Assembly (NCBI GenBank): GCA_963822575.1
Contig: CAWGHZ010000007.1
Location: 930,001 to 994,000 of the forward strand
Length of the DNA: 64,000 nucleotides
From: CAWGHZ01 sp963822575
Lineage (GTDB): Bacteria; Pseudomonadota; Alphaproteobacteria; MPNO01; DASWLB01
Reading direction: 5' to 3'
The number at the start of each line of letters is the position of its first letter. The first letter of the stretch is position 1. This document shows positions 40,131 to 48,675 of this stretch, piece after piece. Both the position numbers and the translations under genes were made by a program. Below the pieces are notes generated by a model. That model was not told where the DNA came from and did no database searches. It worked only from the letters and a program-made list of their open reading frames with translations.

Positions 40131-41462
40131 ATGGCGCGGCGCCCGGCGACGCCGACCCTGTTCGAAGCCGAGGCGCCCCACCCCCTGGCCGACCGGCTGC
40201 GGCCGAAGCGGCTGGACCAGGTGCTGGGCCAGGACCATTTGCTGGCGCCCGACGCGCCGATCGGGCGCATGGTGGCGGGCAAGCGCCTCGCTTCGATCAT
40301 CCTGTGGGGCCCGCCGGGCAGCGGCAAGACCACCATCGCGCGGCTCCTGGCGGAGGCAACCGGCCTTGCCTTCGAGCCGCTGTCGGCCGTGTTCTCCGGC
40401 GTCGCCGACCTCCGCAAGGTGTTCGAGCGCGCGCGCGAGCGGCGCGCAGCGGGCGAGGGCACGCTGCTCTTCGTCGACGAGATCCACCGCTTCAACCGCG
40501 CCCAGCAGGACGGGTTCCTGCCCTATGTCGAGGACGGGACGGTGATCCTCGTCGGCGCGACGACGGAGAACCCGTCCTTCGAGCTCAACGCGGCGCTCCT
40601 GTCGCGCTGCCAGGTCTACGTGCTGCACCGTCTCACCGACGCGGCGCTGGAGGAGCTTCTGAAACGCGCCGAGGCGATCGAGAAGCGTGCTTTGCCCCTG
40701 GACGACGAGGCGCGCGCCGCGCTCCGCGCCATGGCTGACGGCGACGGGCGCTACGTGCTCAACCTCGCCGAGGAGCTGTTCCAGCTCCCGCCCGATGCGA
40801 AGCCTCTGGACGCCGCCGCGCTTGCCGCCGCGGTGCAGCGTCGCGCGCCGCTTTACGACAAGGCGCAGGAGGGCCACTACAACCTGATCAGCGCGCTGCA
40901 CAAGTCGCTGCGCGGATCGGACGTCGATGCCGCGCTCTACTGGCTCGCGCGCATGCTGGCGGGCGGCGAGGACCCGCTCTATATCGCCCGCCGCCTCACC
41001 CGCTTCGCATCCGAGGATATCGGCATGGCCGACCCGCAGGCGCTGGTGCAGGCGCTCGCCGCCTGGGATGCCTATGAGCGGCTCGGCTCGCCCGAGGGCG
41101 AGCTCGCAATCGTCCAGTCGGTGATCTACCTCGCGACCGCGCCCAAATCGAACGCCGCCTACGCCGCCCAGGGTGCGGCCAGCCGTGCGGCGCGCGAGAC
41201 CGGCTCGCTGATGCCGCCGATGCACATCCTCAACGCGCCGACCCGGCTGATGAAGGAGCTGGGCTACAGCGCGGGCTACGTCTACGACCACGGTACGGCG
41301 GAAGGGTTCTCGGGCCAGAACTATTTCCCCGACGGGATGGCGCGCCAGACCTTCTACCGCCCCGCCGAGCGCGGCTTCGAGCGCGAGATCGCCAAGCGGC
41401 TGGAGTATTGGACGAAGCTCCGCGCCAAGGCGGCGGAGGAGGCCGACGACGGACCCGGTTAA
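40131..41462 (+). CDS. rarA: Replication-associated recombination protein A (MgsA/RarA)
   Basis: This clamp-loader-like AAA+ ATPase acts at stalled forks. The 443-residue product has LADRLRPKRLDQVLGQDHLL, Walker A GPPGSGKTTIA, Walker B LLFVDEIHRFNRAQQD, sensor VGATTENPSFELN, and the RarA C-terminal part YNLISALHKSLRGSD-DAALYW, EDIGMADPQAL and LMPPMHILNAPT. Its start codon follows the protease stop immediately. Confidence 0.95.
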   Translation: MARRPATPTLFEAEAPHPLADRLRPKRLDQVLGQDHLLAPDAPIGRMVAGKRLASIILWGPPGSGKTTIARLLAEATGLAFEPLSAVFSGVADLRKVFERARERRAAGEGTLLFVDEIHRFNRAQQDGFLPYVEDGTVILVGATTENPSFELNAALLSRCQVYVLHRLTDAALEELLKRAEAIEKRALPLDDEARAALRAMADGDGRYVLNLAEELFQLPPDAKPLDAAALAAAVQRRAPLYDKAQEGHYNLISALHKSLRGSDVDAALYWLARMLAGGEDPLYIARRLTRFASEDIGMADPQALVQALAAWDAYERLGSPEGELAIVQSVIYLATAPKSNAAYAAQGAASRAARETGSLMPPMHILNAPTRLMKELGYSAGYVYDHGTAEGFSGQNYFPDGMARQTFYRPAERGFEREIAKRLEYWTKLRAKAAEEADDGPG

Positions 41463-41498
41463 ATCTGGCGTCCGAGTCCTGTATCAATCCGACCAGAC

Positions 41499-41554
41499 GA
41501 TGGGGATGGGGTTCCCCCGAAACCGCCCGGCCAACGGGCTGATAACTCCTGCAA
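41499..41554 (+). promoter_or_regulatory. Fluoride riboswitch (crcB RNA) aptamer
   Basis: The sequence GATGGGGATGGGGTTCCCCC, then AAACCGCCCGGC, then GGGCTGATAACTCCTGC shows the fixed blocks of the crcB motif: GATGG near the start, AACCGCC in the pseudoknot region, and GGGCTGAT-x-CTCCT at the 3' end, with CCGCCCG/CGGGC able to pair. The gene downstream encodes the CrcB fluoride exporter, the classic regulon member, so sequence and context agree. Confidence 0.88.
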
Positions 41555-41584
41555 CGCGGTCCGCGCGGCAGGGGTTTTCTTTTG
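41549..41584 (+). terminator. Riboswitch expression platform: intrinsic terminator
   Basis: CCTGC (from the aptamer's 3' end) and an inner CGCGG can pair with CCGCG and GCAGG, followed by GGTTTTCTTTT. The left arm overlaps the aptamer, so fluoride binding should block terminator formation and allow crcB transcription. Confidence 0.75.
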
Positions 41585-41621
41585 CCGTGCTCCGCAGGCC
41601 TGAACCTGAACGGAGCGACAG

Positions 41622-42005
41622 ATGAACGCGACCATCCTCCTTTCCATCGCCGTCGGCGGTGCCATCGGCGCCGTCGCCCGACACCTGGTCGGACATGTCG
41701 TGACCAGCGCGAACCTGCCCAACTTCTGGTCGATTTTCACCGTCAACGTCGTGGGCTCGACGATCGGCGGGCTGCTGCTCGGCCTCGCCGCCTACGCCTG
41801 GTCGCCGTCCGAGGCGCTGCGCGCCATGATCTTCGTCGGCATATTGGGCGCGTTCACCACCTTCTCGGCGTTCTCGACCGAGATGGTGCTGTTCATCGAG
41901 CGCGGCCAATGGAGCGCCGCCACGGCCTATGCGCTGGCCTCGGTGGTGCTGTCGGTCGGCGGGTTCTTCGCCGGGCTGCGCGTGATGCGTGTCATACTGG
42001 CGTGA
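41622..42005 (+). CDS. crcB: Fluoride efflux channel CrcB (Fluc)
   Basis: Dual-topology Fluc channels export F-. The 127-residue product has four membrane helices and the family motifs GGAIGAVARHLVG, NVVGSTIGGLLLG and GILGAFTTFSAFSTE (the polar-track Phe/Thr segment). ATG 41622 follows GGAGCGACAG. Expression should be under the fluoride riboswitch just upstream. Its stop overlaps the start of the pseudouridine synthase gene (TGATG). Confidence 0.96.
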   Translation: MNATILLSIAVGGAIGAVARHLVGHVVTSANLPNFWSIFTVNVVGSTIGGLLLGLAAYAWSPSEALRAMIFVGILGAFTTFSAFSTEMVLFIERGQWSAATAYALASVVLSVGGFFAGLRVMRVILA

Positions 42006-43006
42006 TGGAAGAGCGCGTCCGGACCCTGACGGTTGCAGAGGACGAGGCGGAGCTTCGGCTCGACCGCTGGTTCCGCCGGCACTTCCCGACGCTGGCGCAC
42101 GGTAGGCTGGAGAAACTCCTGCGCACCGGCCAGGTCCGCGTCGACGGGGCGCGCGCCAAGGCGTCGCACCGCCTCGCCGCCGGCCAGGCGATCCGCGTCC
42201 CGCCGCTGGGCGAGGCGCCCGAGCGTCCCGCGCCGAAACCCGCAGCGCGCCCGCCGAGCGAGGCGGACGCGGCCTGGGTGCAAAGCCTGGTGCTGCACAA
42301 GGACGACCACGTCATCGCCGTGAACAAGCCGGCCGGCCTCGCGACCCAGGGCGGCACCGGCACCACGCGCCACCTCGACGCGCTGCTTGGACGCGTTGCG
42401 CTTCGGCGCGGCGGAGCGGCCGCGCCTCGTCCACCGGCTCGACCGCGACACGTCCGGCGTGCTGCTCCTCGCGCGCTCCGCCCGCGCCGCCGCCGTCCTC
42501 GCCCGCGCCTTCCAGGCGCGCGAGACGCAGAAGACATACTGGGCCATCGTCGTCGGCGTGCCCCGGCCCGAGCGCGGCCGTATCGACCTCGCCCTCGCGA
42601 AGCATGGCGGGCCGAAGGGCGAGCGGGTCGAGGCGGATGCGGAGGAGGGGCGCCGCGCCGTCACCGATTACGCGGTGTCATCGAGCGCGCCGGCAAGCGC
42701 GCCGCCTGGCTCGCGCTGCGCCCGCAGACCGGGCGCACGCACCAGCTTCGCGTCCATTGCGCCGCGCTCGGCACGCCGATCCTCGGCGATGGCAAGTATG
42801 GCGGCAAGGCGGCCGAGATTCCCGGCGTGGCGGAAGCACGTCGGCTGCATTTGCATGCGCGCGAGATCGTGATCGCCCACCCCGCGGGCGGGCGGCTCGC
42901 CGTCATCGCGCCGCTGCCCGATTTCATGCGCGAAACCTGGCGCTTCTTCGGCTTCGAGACGCCCACAAGGGCGACCCGTTCGCCGACTGCCCCGCCTCCC
43001 CCCTGA
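42005..43006 (+). CDS. RluC-type 23S rRNA pseudouridine synthase (two compensating frameshifts)
   Basis: This RluA-family enzyme isomerises uridine in large-subunit rRNA. It has an N-terminal S4 domain (RLDRWFRRHFPTLAHGRLEK, then LLRTGQVRVDG) and the synthase domain with the catalytic Asp motif RLVHRLDRDTSGVLLLARS, then RTHQLRVHCAALGTPILGD. An extra G at 42389 (before DALRFGAAERPRL) and two extra bases at 42675-42676 (before VIERAGKRAAWLALRP) cancel, so the frame returns and ends at TGA 43004. RluC is the likely assignment; RluD-like targets are not excluded. Confidence 0.87.
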   Translation: MEERVRTLTVAEDEAELRLDRWFRRHFPTLAHGRLEKLLRTGQVRVDGARAKASHRLAAGQAIRVPPLGEAPERPAPKPAARPPSEADAAWVQSLVLHKDDHVIAVNKPAGLATQGGTGTTRHLDALLGRVALRRGGAAAPRPPARPRHVRRAAPRALRPRRRRPRPRLPGARDAEDILGHRRRRAPARARPYRPRPREAWRAEGRAGRGGCGGGAPRRHRLRGVIERAGKRAAWLALRPQTGRTHQLRVHCAALGTPILGDGKYGGKAAEIPGVAEARRLHLHAREIVIAHPAGGRLAVIAPLPDFMRETWRFFGFETPTRATRSPTAPPPP

Positions 43007-43047
43007 CGCTGGATTCCCGCGCCCGCATCGCCTATCATCTCAGGCCC

Positions 43048-43735
43048 ATGGAATCGCGCCTGCGCCTCGCCGTGTTCGATCTCGACGGCACGCTGATCGA
43101 CAGCGCCGCCTCGATCGTCACAGGTATCCGCGCCTGCTGGTCGGCCTGCGGCTTTCCCGACGTCGACCGACGAGGCCGCGCGCCGGGTCATCGGCCTGCC
43201 GTGGGAGGAGTCGGTGCAGCTTCTGCTGCCGGGCTCGGGCGCGGCCGAGATCGCGGCGATCCGCGCCTACTACAACGACGTGGCGGCAGGCCTCCGGCCC
43301 GCCCCGCCGCGCGACGAGAAGCCGTTCCCCGGCGCGCACGAGGCGCTCGCCTCGCTCGAGGCCGAGGACACGCTGCTTGCCATCGTCACCAGCCGCGGCA
43401 ATCACCGGGTGCACGACATCCTGTCGGATTGCGGCCTCGCCGGACGGTTCCTCTGCGTCAAGACGGTGGACCACGGGCCGGGCAAGCCGAACCCCTATCT
43501 CCTGCGCCAGGCGATGGTGGAGGCGGGGGTCGAGCCCGAGGACACGGTGATGATCGGCGACACCACCTTCGACGTGCTGATGGCGAAGAACGCCGGCACC
43601 GCCGCCGTGGGGGTGAGCTGGGGGGTGCATCCGCGCGACGAGCTTTCGGCCGCCGGGGCGCACCGCATTGCCGAACGCTGGGACGAGGTGCCGGCGCTGG
43701 TGCGGGCGCTCACGGGCGGCGGCGTTGCCGCATGA
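43048..43735 (+). CDS. HAD-superfamily hydrolase, Gph-like (one frameshift as given)
   Basis: This phosphatase of the HAD-IA class resembles phosphoglycolate phosphatase. Motif I is VFDLDGTLIDSAASI, motif II LLAIVTSRG, the motif III Lys lies in GKPNPYLLRQAM, and motif IV is DTVMIGDTTFDVLMAKNAG. An extra C at 43168 splits FPDVD from DEAARRVIGLPWEESVQ. The family has broad substrates, so no symbol is given. Its stop overlaps the ATP12-family start. Confidence 0.88.
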
Positions 43736-44427
43736 AGCGCTTCTACCGCGAGGCGTCGGTCGTGCCGGCCGCGGGCGGCTATCATGTGACGCTTGACGGC
43801 AGGCCGGCGCGCACGCCCGCCAAGCAGCCCCTGGTGCTGCCGACGCATGCGGCCGCGCAGGCCGTCGCGGCGGAATGGGCGGCCCAGCCCGACGAGATCG
43901 CGCCCGCCGACATGCGCCTCACCCGCCTCGCCCACACCGCCATCGACCGGGTAGCGCCCGACCGCACCTCGGTGCTCGACGAGGTGGCGCGCTTCGCCGC
44001 CACCGACCTCGTCTGCTACCGGGCCGACGCGCCCGCCGACCTCGTCGCGCGCCAGCGCGAGGCGTGGCAGGAGCTGGTGGACTGGGCGGCGGAGCGCTAC
44101 GACGCCCCGCTTGCCGCCACCGCCGGCGTGCTCCCGGCGGCACAGCCCGAGGCCGCGCTTGCGGCGCTCCGCCGCGCGATCGAGGCGTACGACGATTTCG
44201 CCCTGACGGCGCTGCATGCGGCAACCGCGGCGACGGGCTCGCTGGTGATCGGGCTCGCGCTGGGAGAGGGGCGGATCGACGCCGAGCGCGCCTACGCCGC
44301 CGCTTGCCTCGACGAGCTGTTCCAGGCCGAGCGCTGGGGCGAGGACCGGGAGGCGGCCGCACGCCGCGACGCGCTGCGTGAGGATATCGCCGCGGCGTCG
44401 CGCTTCCTCGCGCTCCTGGGGGACTGA
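43732..44427 (+). CDS. ATP12-family F1-ATPase assembly chaperone
   Basis: ATP12 proteins bind the F1 alpha subunit during ATP synthase assembly and occur in alphaproteobacteria and mitochondria. The 231-residue product begins MKRFYREASVVPAAGGYHVT and contains LDGRPARTPAKQPLVLPT, AAEWAAQPDEIAPADMRLTR, TDLVCYRADAP and QREAWQELVDWAAERYDAPL, all typical. It overlaps the HAD gene by 4 bp, and acylphosphatase follows after 3 bp. Confidence 0.93.
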   Translation: MKRFYREASVVPAAGGYHVTLDGRPARTPAKQPLVLPTHAAAQAVAAEWAAQPDEIAPADMRLTRLAHTAIDRVAPDRTSVLDEVARFAATDLVCYRADAPADLVARQREAWQELVDWAAERYDAPLAATAGVLPAAQPEAALAALRRAIEAYDDFALTALHAATAATGSLVIGLALGEGRIDAERAYAAACLDELFQAERWGEDREAAARRDALREDIAAASRFLALLGD

Positions 44428-44430
44428 GCG

Positions 44431-44706
44431 ATGGGCGCCGTGCGCGTGGTCATCCACGGGCGGGTGCAGGGCGTCTGGTTCCGCGGCTGGACGGTCGACC
44501 AGGCGCGGGCGCGCGCGCTCGACGGCTGGGTGCGCAACCGCCGCGACGGCTCGGTCGAGGCGCTGTTCGCCGGCGACGACGCGGCGATCGAGGAGATGAT
44601 CGCCGCCTGCCGCTCAGGCCCGCCGGCCGCCCGCGTCGCGGAGATCGAGCGCCACCCCGCCGCGCCGCCCGCCGTGGCGGGCTTCCGCCAGATTCCCTCG
44701 GCCTGA
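44431..44706 (+). CDS. Acylphosphatase
   Basis: Acylphosphatase hydrolyses carboxyl-phosphate bonds. The 91-residue product has the active-site loop HGRVQGVWFRGWT with the catalytic Arg, and GWVRNRRDGSVEALFAGD with the conserved Asn, the full catalytic pair. It is last in the ATP12 cluster. Confidence 0.95.
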   Translation: MGAVRVVIHGRVQGVWFRGWTVDQARARALDGWVRNRRDGSVEALFAGDDAAIEEMIAACRSGPPAARVAEIERHPAAPPAVAGFRQIPSA

Positions 44707-44796
44707 ACCGCGCGGTGTCTTCGCGCGTTTCCGCTCTGAGCGACGGGGCCGGCAGGCCTCGCCCGTGTAATGTGGGGACCCACGAAAGGCATCCGT

Positions 44797-45342
44797 ATGA
44801 GGTATCTGAAACTGGCCGGCGCCGGGGCGCTGGCCGCCGTCGCCCTGGCGGGATGCGTGCCGGAGCGGATGGGCCCGACGATCATGGTCATGCCGGCACC
44901 GGGCAAGCCGTTCGAGGCTTTTGCCCAGGAGCAGAACTATTGCCGCGGCTATGCCAACTCGCAGGTCGGGCCCGCGCGCGAGGAGGCCAACAACTCGGCC
45001 GTCGGCTCGGCCATCCTGGGAACCGTGCTGGGCGCAGGCCTAGGCGCGGCGGTGGGCGGCGGCAGCGGCGCCGCGATCGGGGCGGCCGGCGGCGCGCTCG
45101 GCGGCACCGCGTTCGGCGCCGGCAACTCGGCGCGCGGCGGCTGGACCATTCAGGGCCAGTACGACATGGCCTACGCCCAATGCATGTATGCCCACGGAGA
45201 CCAGGTGGCCGGTTGGCCGGCGCCGGTGCCCCGCACGCCGATGGTCACGCCCAAGCCTGGCGCGGTCCCCGAGGAATTGGTTCCACCGCCCAAGGGCACA
45301 CCGGTACCACAGCAGGGGACGGTCACTCCTACTCCGGGCTGA
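44797..45342 (+). CDS. Glycine-zipper lipoprotein
   Basis: The 181-residue product begins with a lipoprotein signal (MRYLKLAGAGALAAVALAGC). ATG 44797 is chosen because GAAAGG precedes it and the signal starts there. After an FAQEQNYCRGYANSQVG stretch comes a Gly/Ala zipper (SAILGTVLGAGLGAAVGGGS, continuing GAAIGAAGGALGG) that can form a helical membrane hairpin, then AYAQCMYAHGDQV with a second Cys, and a Pro-rich tail. The function is unknown; such proteins sit in the outer membrane. It overlaps convergent lipB by 14 bp. Confidence 0.75.
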   Translation: MRYLKLAGAGALAAVALAGCVPERMGPTIMVMPAPGKPFEAFAQEQNYCRGYANSQVGPAREEANNSAVGSAILGTVLGAGLGAAVGGGSGAAIGAAGGALGGTAFGAGNSARGGWTIQGQYDMAYAQCMYAHGDQVAGWPAPVPRTPMVTPKPGAVPEELVPPPKGTPVPQQGTVTPTPG

Positions 45343-46000
45343 GCCCGAATATCCCGGCGAAGGCCGTGCGGAGCGCTGCGTCGGCGTCCTCCATCGTTGC
45401 GGCGACGCCGAGATCCGCGAGGGACGTGATCCCGTGCTCGGAAATGCCGCAGGGCACGATGCCGCCGTAATGGCCGAGATCGGGGTTCACGTTGAGCGCC
45501 ACACCGTGATAGCTCACCCAGCGGCGCACGCGGACCCCGATGGCGGCGATCTTGTCCTCCCGCGCCCCCCGCGCCACCCAGATGCCGACCCGGCCCGGCC
45601 GCCGCTCGCCCACCACGCCGAGCCGGGCGAGGGCGCGGATCAGCCATTCTTCCAGTGCCGTCACGAAGGCTCGCACATCGCGCCCGCGCGTGTCGAGGTC
45701 GAGCATGACATAGGCCACGCGCTGGCCCGGCCCGTGATAGGTGTACTGGCCGCCGCGCCCGGTGCGATGGACGGGAAAGCGGGCGGCGTCGAGCAGGTCG
45801 GTGTCGCGGGCGCTGGTGCCGGCGGTATAGAGCGGCGGGTGCTCGACCAGCCAGACGAGCTCGCCCGCCGTCCCGGCCCGGATGGCCGCCACGCGCGCCT
45901 CCATGGCCCGGACGGCGTCCTCGTACGGCACCAGCCCGGAGGCGGTGCGCCATTCCACCGTTTCCGTGGCGGCGCGCGCTCGGAGCGGCTTGCGTCCCAT
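45329..46000 (-). CDS. lipB: Lipoyl(octanoyl) transferase LipB
   Basis: LipB moves octanoate from ACP to the lipoyl domains of dehydrogenases and GcvH. The 223-residue product has LVWLVEHPPLYTAGTSA, GRGGQYTYHGPGQRVAYVML, GRVGIWVARGAREDKIAAIG (motif with the catalytic Lys), HGVALNVNPDL and IVPCGISEHGITSL with the catalytic Cys. ATG 46000 gives a normal N-terminus. Confidence 0.95.
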   Translation of the reverse strand: MGRKPLRARAATETVEWRTASGLVPYEDAVRAMEARVAAIRAGTAGELVWLVEHPPLYTAGTSARDTDLLDAARFPVHRTGRGGQYTYHGPGQRVAYVMLDLDTRGRDVRAFVTALEEWLIRALARLGVVGERRPGRVGIWVARGAREDKIAAIGVRVRRWVSYHGVALNVNPDLGHYGGIVPCGISEHGITSLADLGVAATMEDADAALRTAFAGIFGLSPE

Positions 46001-46061
46001 AAGGCGATTTGGTATGCCCAGCCCCGGCGTTTCGCAAGATATTCGAGCGCCTTCGCTCCGT

Positions 46062-46148
46062 GCGGTCGTGGCGGAACTGGTAGACGCGCAGCGTTGAGGT
46101 CGCTGTGGGGGAAACCCCGTGGAAGTTCGAGTCTTCTCGACCGCACCA
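46062..46148 (+). tRNA. tRNA-Leu (GAG)
   Basis: This class II tRNA has acceptor GCGGTCG pairing with CGACCGC, A discriminator and encoded CCA. The anticodon stem CAGCG/CGCTG has loop TTGAGGT, giving GAG. The long variable arm (TGGGGGAAACCCCGT) is typical of tRNA-Leu. It lies between divergent lipB and mgtE. Confidence 0.95.
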
Positions 46149-46216
46149 ATTCTTCGGCCCGCCGCAAATGCGGGCCTAAATTTTCCGCGTCCGTGGCGCT
46201 CATGGCCGGAGGGCCA

Positions 46217-47631
46217 ATGGTCGAGAACGCGACCGAGCCGAGAGCCGAGACCGTCGAGGCCGCGCCGCAGGCCGCCGAACCTGCTGGGGTTCGGGCCGGA
46301 GATGGTGCGCGCCGTCGCGGCGGCGCTCGATGCCGGCGACGACCCCACGACCGACGCGCTGATCGCGAAGCTCCACTACGCCGACCTCGCCGACCTTCTC
46401 GAACAGCTTTCGCCCGAGCGCCGCGCCCGGCTGATCGAGCGCATCCGTCACGCGCTTCGACCCCGAGATCCTGCCCGAGCTCGACGAATCGGTGCGCGAC
46501 GAGGTGGTGGCCCGAGCTCGGCACCGGCACGGTCGCGCGCGCCATCACCCGCATGGAAACCGACGATGCGCTCTACGTGCTCGACCGGACCTGGACGAGC
46601 CGTGCAGCGCCAGGTGCTGCAGGCCATCCCCGAGGCGCTGCGCAGCGTGGTCGAGGAAGCATCTCGCCTTCCCGGAGGAATCCGCCGGCAGGCTGATGCA
46701 GCGCGACTTCGTCGCGGTGCCGATCTTCTGGACGGTCGGCCAGACCATCGACTTCATGCGCGAGAGCGACGGCCTGCCGCAGGATTTCTACGACATCTTC
46801 GTCGTCGACCCGCGCCACCGCCCGATCGGCACCGTGCCGCTTGAGCCGCGTTCTGCGCACCAAGCGGCCCGCGCAGATTCGCGAGATCATGGAATCGGCA
46901 TCTGATCACCGTGCCGGCCGCGATGGACCAGGAGGAGGTGGCCTACGTCTTCCGCCAGCACGACCTGGTCTCGGCGCCGGTGGTCGACGACGCCGGCCGG
47001 CTGATCGGCGTGATCACCATCGACGACGTGGTCGACGTGATCCAGGAGGAGGCGGAGGAGGACATCATGCGCCTCGGCGGCGTGCGGGAGGACGATCTGA
47101 ACGCAGCCGGTCTTCGAGACCGGCAAGCGCCGCTTCACCTGGCTGTTCGTCAACCTGGTCACCGCGGTCATCGCCTCGTCCGTCATCTCGTTGTTCGAGC
47201 CGGTGATCGCGCAGCATCGTGGTGCTCGCGGTGCTCGATGCCGATCGTCGCCTCGATGGGCGGCAATGCCGGGACCCAGACCTTGACCGTGGCGGTGCGC
47301 GCGCTGGCGATGAAGGAGCTTACGCCGCGCGAACGCCAAGCGCATCATCCGCAAGGAGGTGGCGGTCGGGCTGTTCAACGGCGTGCTGTTCGCCATCGTG
47401 GTCGGCGGCGTCGCCTGGCTGTGGTCCGCCAACCCGCAGATCGGCGTCGTCATGGGTGCGGCGATGATCGTCAACCTCGTTGCCGCTGGGCTCGCCGGCG
47501 CGGCGATCCCGCTGGGGCTCGCCGCGGTCGGGATCGACCCCGCCATCGCCTCGGCGGTGTTCCTGACCACGGTCACCGACGTGGTGGGCTTCTTCGCCTT
47601 CCTCGGCTTCGCCACCTGGTTCCTACTGTAG
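46217..47631 (+). CDS. mgtE: Magnesium transporter MgtE (about 12 frame breaks as given)
   Basis: MgtE is a Mg2+-gated Mg2+ channel. All domains are readable in three frames: N-domain (LHYADLADLLEQLSPERRAR, then AFPEESAGRLMQRDFVAV), CBS pair (DIFVVDPRHRPIGTVPL, then HDLVSAPVVDDAGRLIGVIT) and five-helix pore (VASMGGNAGTQTLTVAVRAL, AAGLAGAAIPLGLAA). Extra bases are placed at 46277, 46455, 46513, 46659, 46843, 46898, 47109, 47215, 47237 and 47331, with a disturbed stretch at 46584-46606. Their sum restores the final frame exactly. ATG 46202 is an alternative start. Confidence 0.87.
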
Positions 47632-47711
47632 GGGCTCTTTACCCGTTCTTAACCGCGCACGCCAAGAATGGCGCGCGAGGAGACCCCGCGACAAATCGTG
47701 CGGCCCGCCGT

Positions 47712-48173
47712 ATGAGCTCCGGACTGATCATGGTGGTGGACGACGACGCGAATTTGCGTCGCATTTACCACGACGTGCTGACCGCAAACGGCTACTCCGT
47801 GATCGCGGCGAAGAGCGGCGACGAATGCCTCGCCCTTCTGCACCGCACCATGCCCAAGGTATTGGTGCTCGACGTCATGATGCCGGAGATGGACGGGATC
47901 GAAACCTGCCGCCGCGCGCGCCGGATGGTGGGCGAGAACGTGCCCATCCTGTTTCTTACCGCTGCCGATTCCATGGAAACGGTGCGGACCTGCCTCGAGG
48001 CGGGCGGCGACGACTACCTGATGAAGTCGGGCTCTCCGTCGGTGGTGGTCGAGCGAGTCAACCGCCTTGCCACCGTCAACCGCACGACGCTCGCCCGCCG
48101 GCGCATCCGCGCCGCCGCCGAGGTGCGGGCAAATCTCGCCGCGGGCCCCATGCCGGGCGACGCCGCCGAGTAG
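47712..48173 (+). CDS. Single-domain response regulator (CheY-like receiver)
   Basis: The 153-residue product is a receiver domain with nothing recognisable after it. The acidic pocket is VVDDDAN (Asp10/Asp11), the phospho-acceptor is Asp54 in LVLDVMMPEMDG, with LTAAD (Thr83) and MKSGSPS (Lys105). About 35 basic, Arg/Ala-rich residues follow. No kinase is encoded nearby, so the partner is unknown. Confidence 0.88.
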   Translation: MSSGLIMVVDDDANLRRIYHDVLTANGYSVIAAKSGDECLALLHRTMPKVLVLDVMMPEMDGIETCRRARRMVGENVPILFLTAADSMETVRTCLEAGGDDYLMKSGSPSVVVERVNRLATVNRTTLARRRIRAAAEVRANLAAGPMPGDAAE

Positions 48174-48243
48174 CTCCCGCCGCCGCCTTCGGGCTGGAAG
48201 CGCGCCGTCGCCCGCGCCATATTCGGGGCGACGGGAGGCAGTC

Positions 48244-48675
48244 GTGACGGTTCACATTCTTCGCCGGGCGTTCCACGCCGATTCTCTCGACGACCTGGCC
48301 CAATGGCAGGCCGAGCGACGCAAAAAGGCGGGCACCCGCAAGAAGGAGGTGCGCACATTGCTGCGCGCCTTCCCGACGCGCGAGGCGGAACTCGTCGACG
48401 GCGGCTCGATCTACTGGATCATCAAGGGCCAGATCCGGGCGCGCCAGCGCGTGCTGCGCTGCGAGCGGGTGACCGACCCGGAATCGCGGCGGCGCTGCGC
48501 CCTGGTGCTCGACATGGAGATCGTGCCGACCGTGCCGCGGCCGGTGCGGGCGCGGCGCGGCTGGCGCTATCTCGAGTCGGGCGACGTGCCGCCCGATCTC
48601 GGCAGGCAGCCCAAGGGCGGCGAGGCGCTGCCGGACGACATGGCGGCCGAGCTGCGCGAGCTGGGCCTCCTCTGA
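48244..48675 (+). CDS. DUF1489 family protein
   Basis: The 143-residue product from GTG 48244 matches the small alphaproteobacterial DUF1489 family: TVHILRRAFHADSLDDLAQW at the N-terminus, GGSIYWIIKGQIRARQRVL, CALVLDMEIVPTVPRPVRAR, and an RGWRYLESGDVPPDL end. No function is established. Its stop overlaps the putA start (TGATG), suggesting co-translation. Confidence 0.8.
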   Translation: MTVHILRRAFHADSLDDLAQWQAERRKKAGTRKKEVRTLLRAFPTREAELVDGGSIYWIIKGQIRARQRVLRCERVTDPESRRRCALVLDMEIVPTVPRPVRARRGWRYLESGDVPPDLGRQPKGGEALPDDMAAELRELGLL

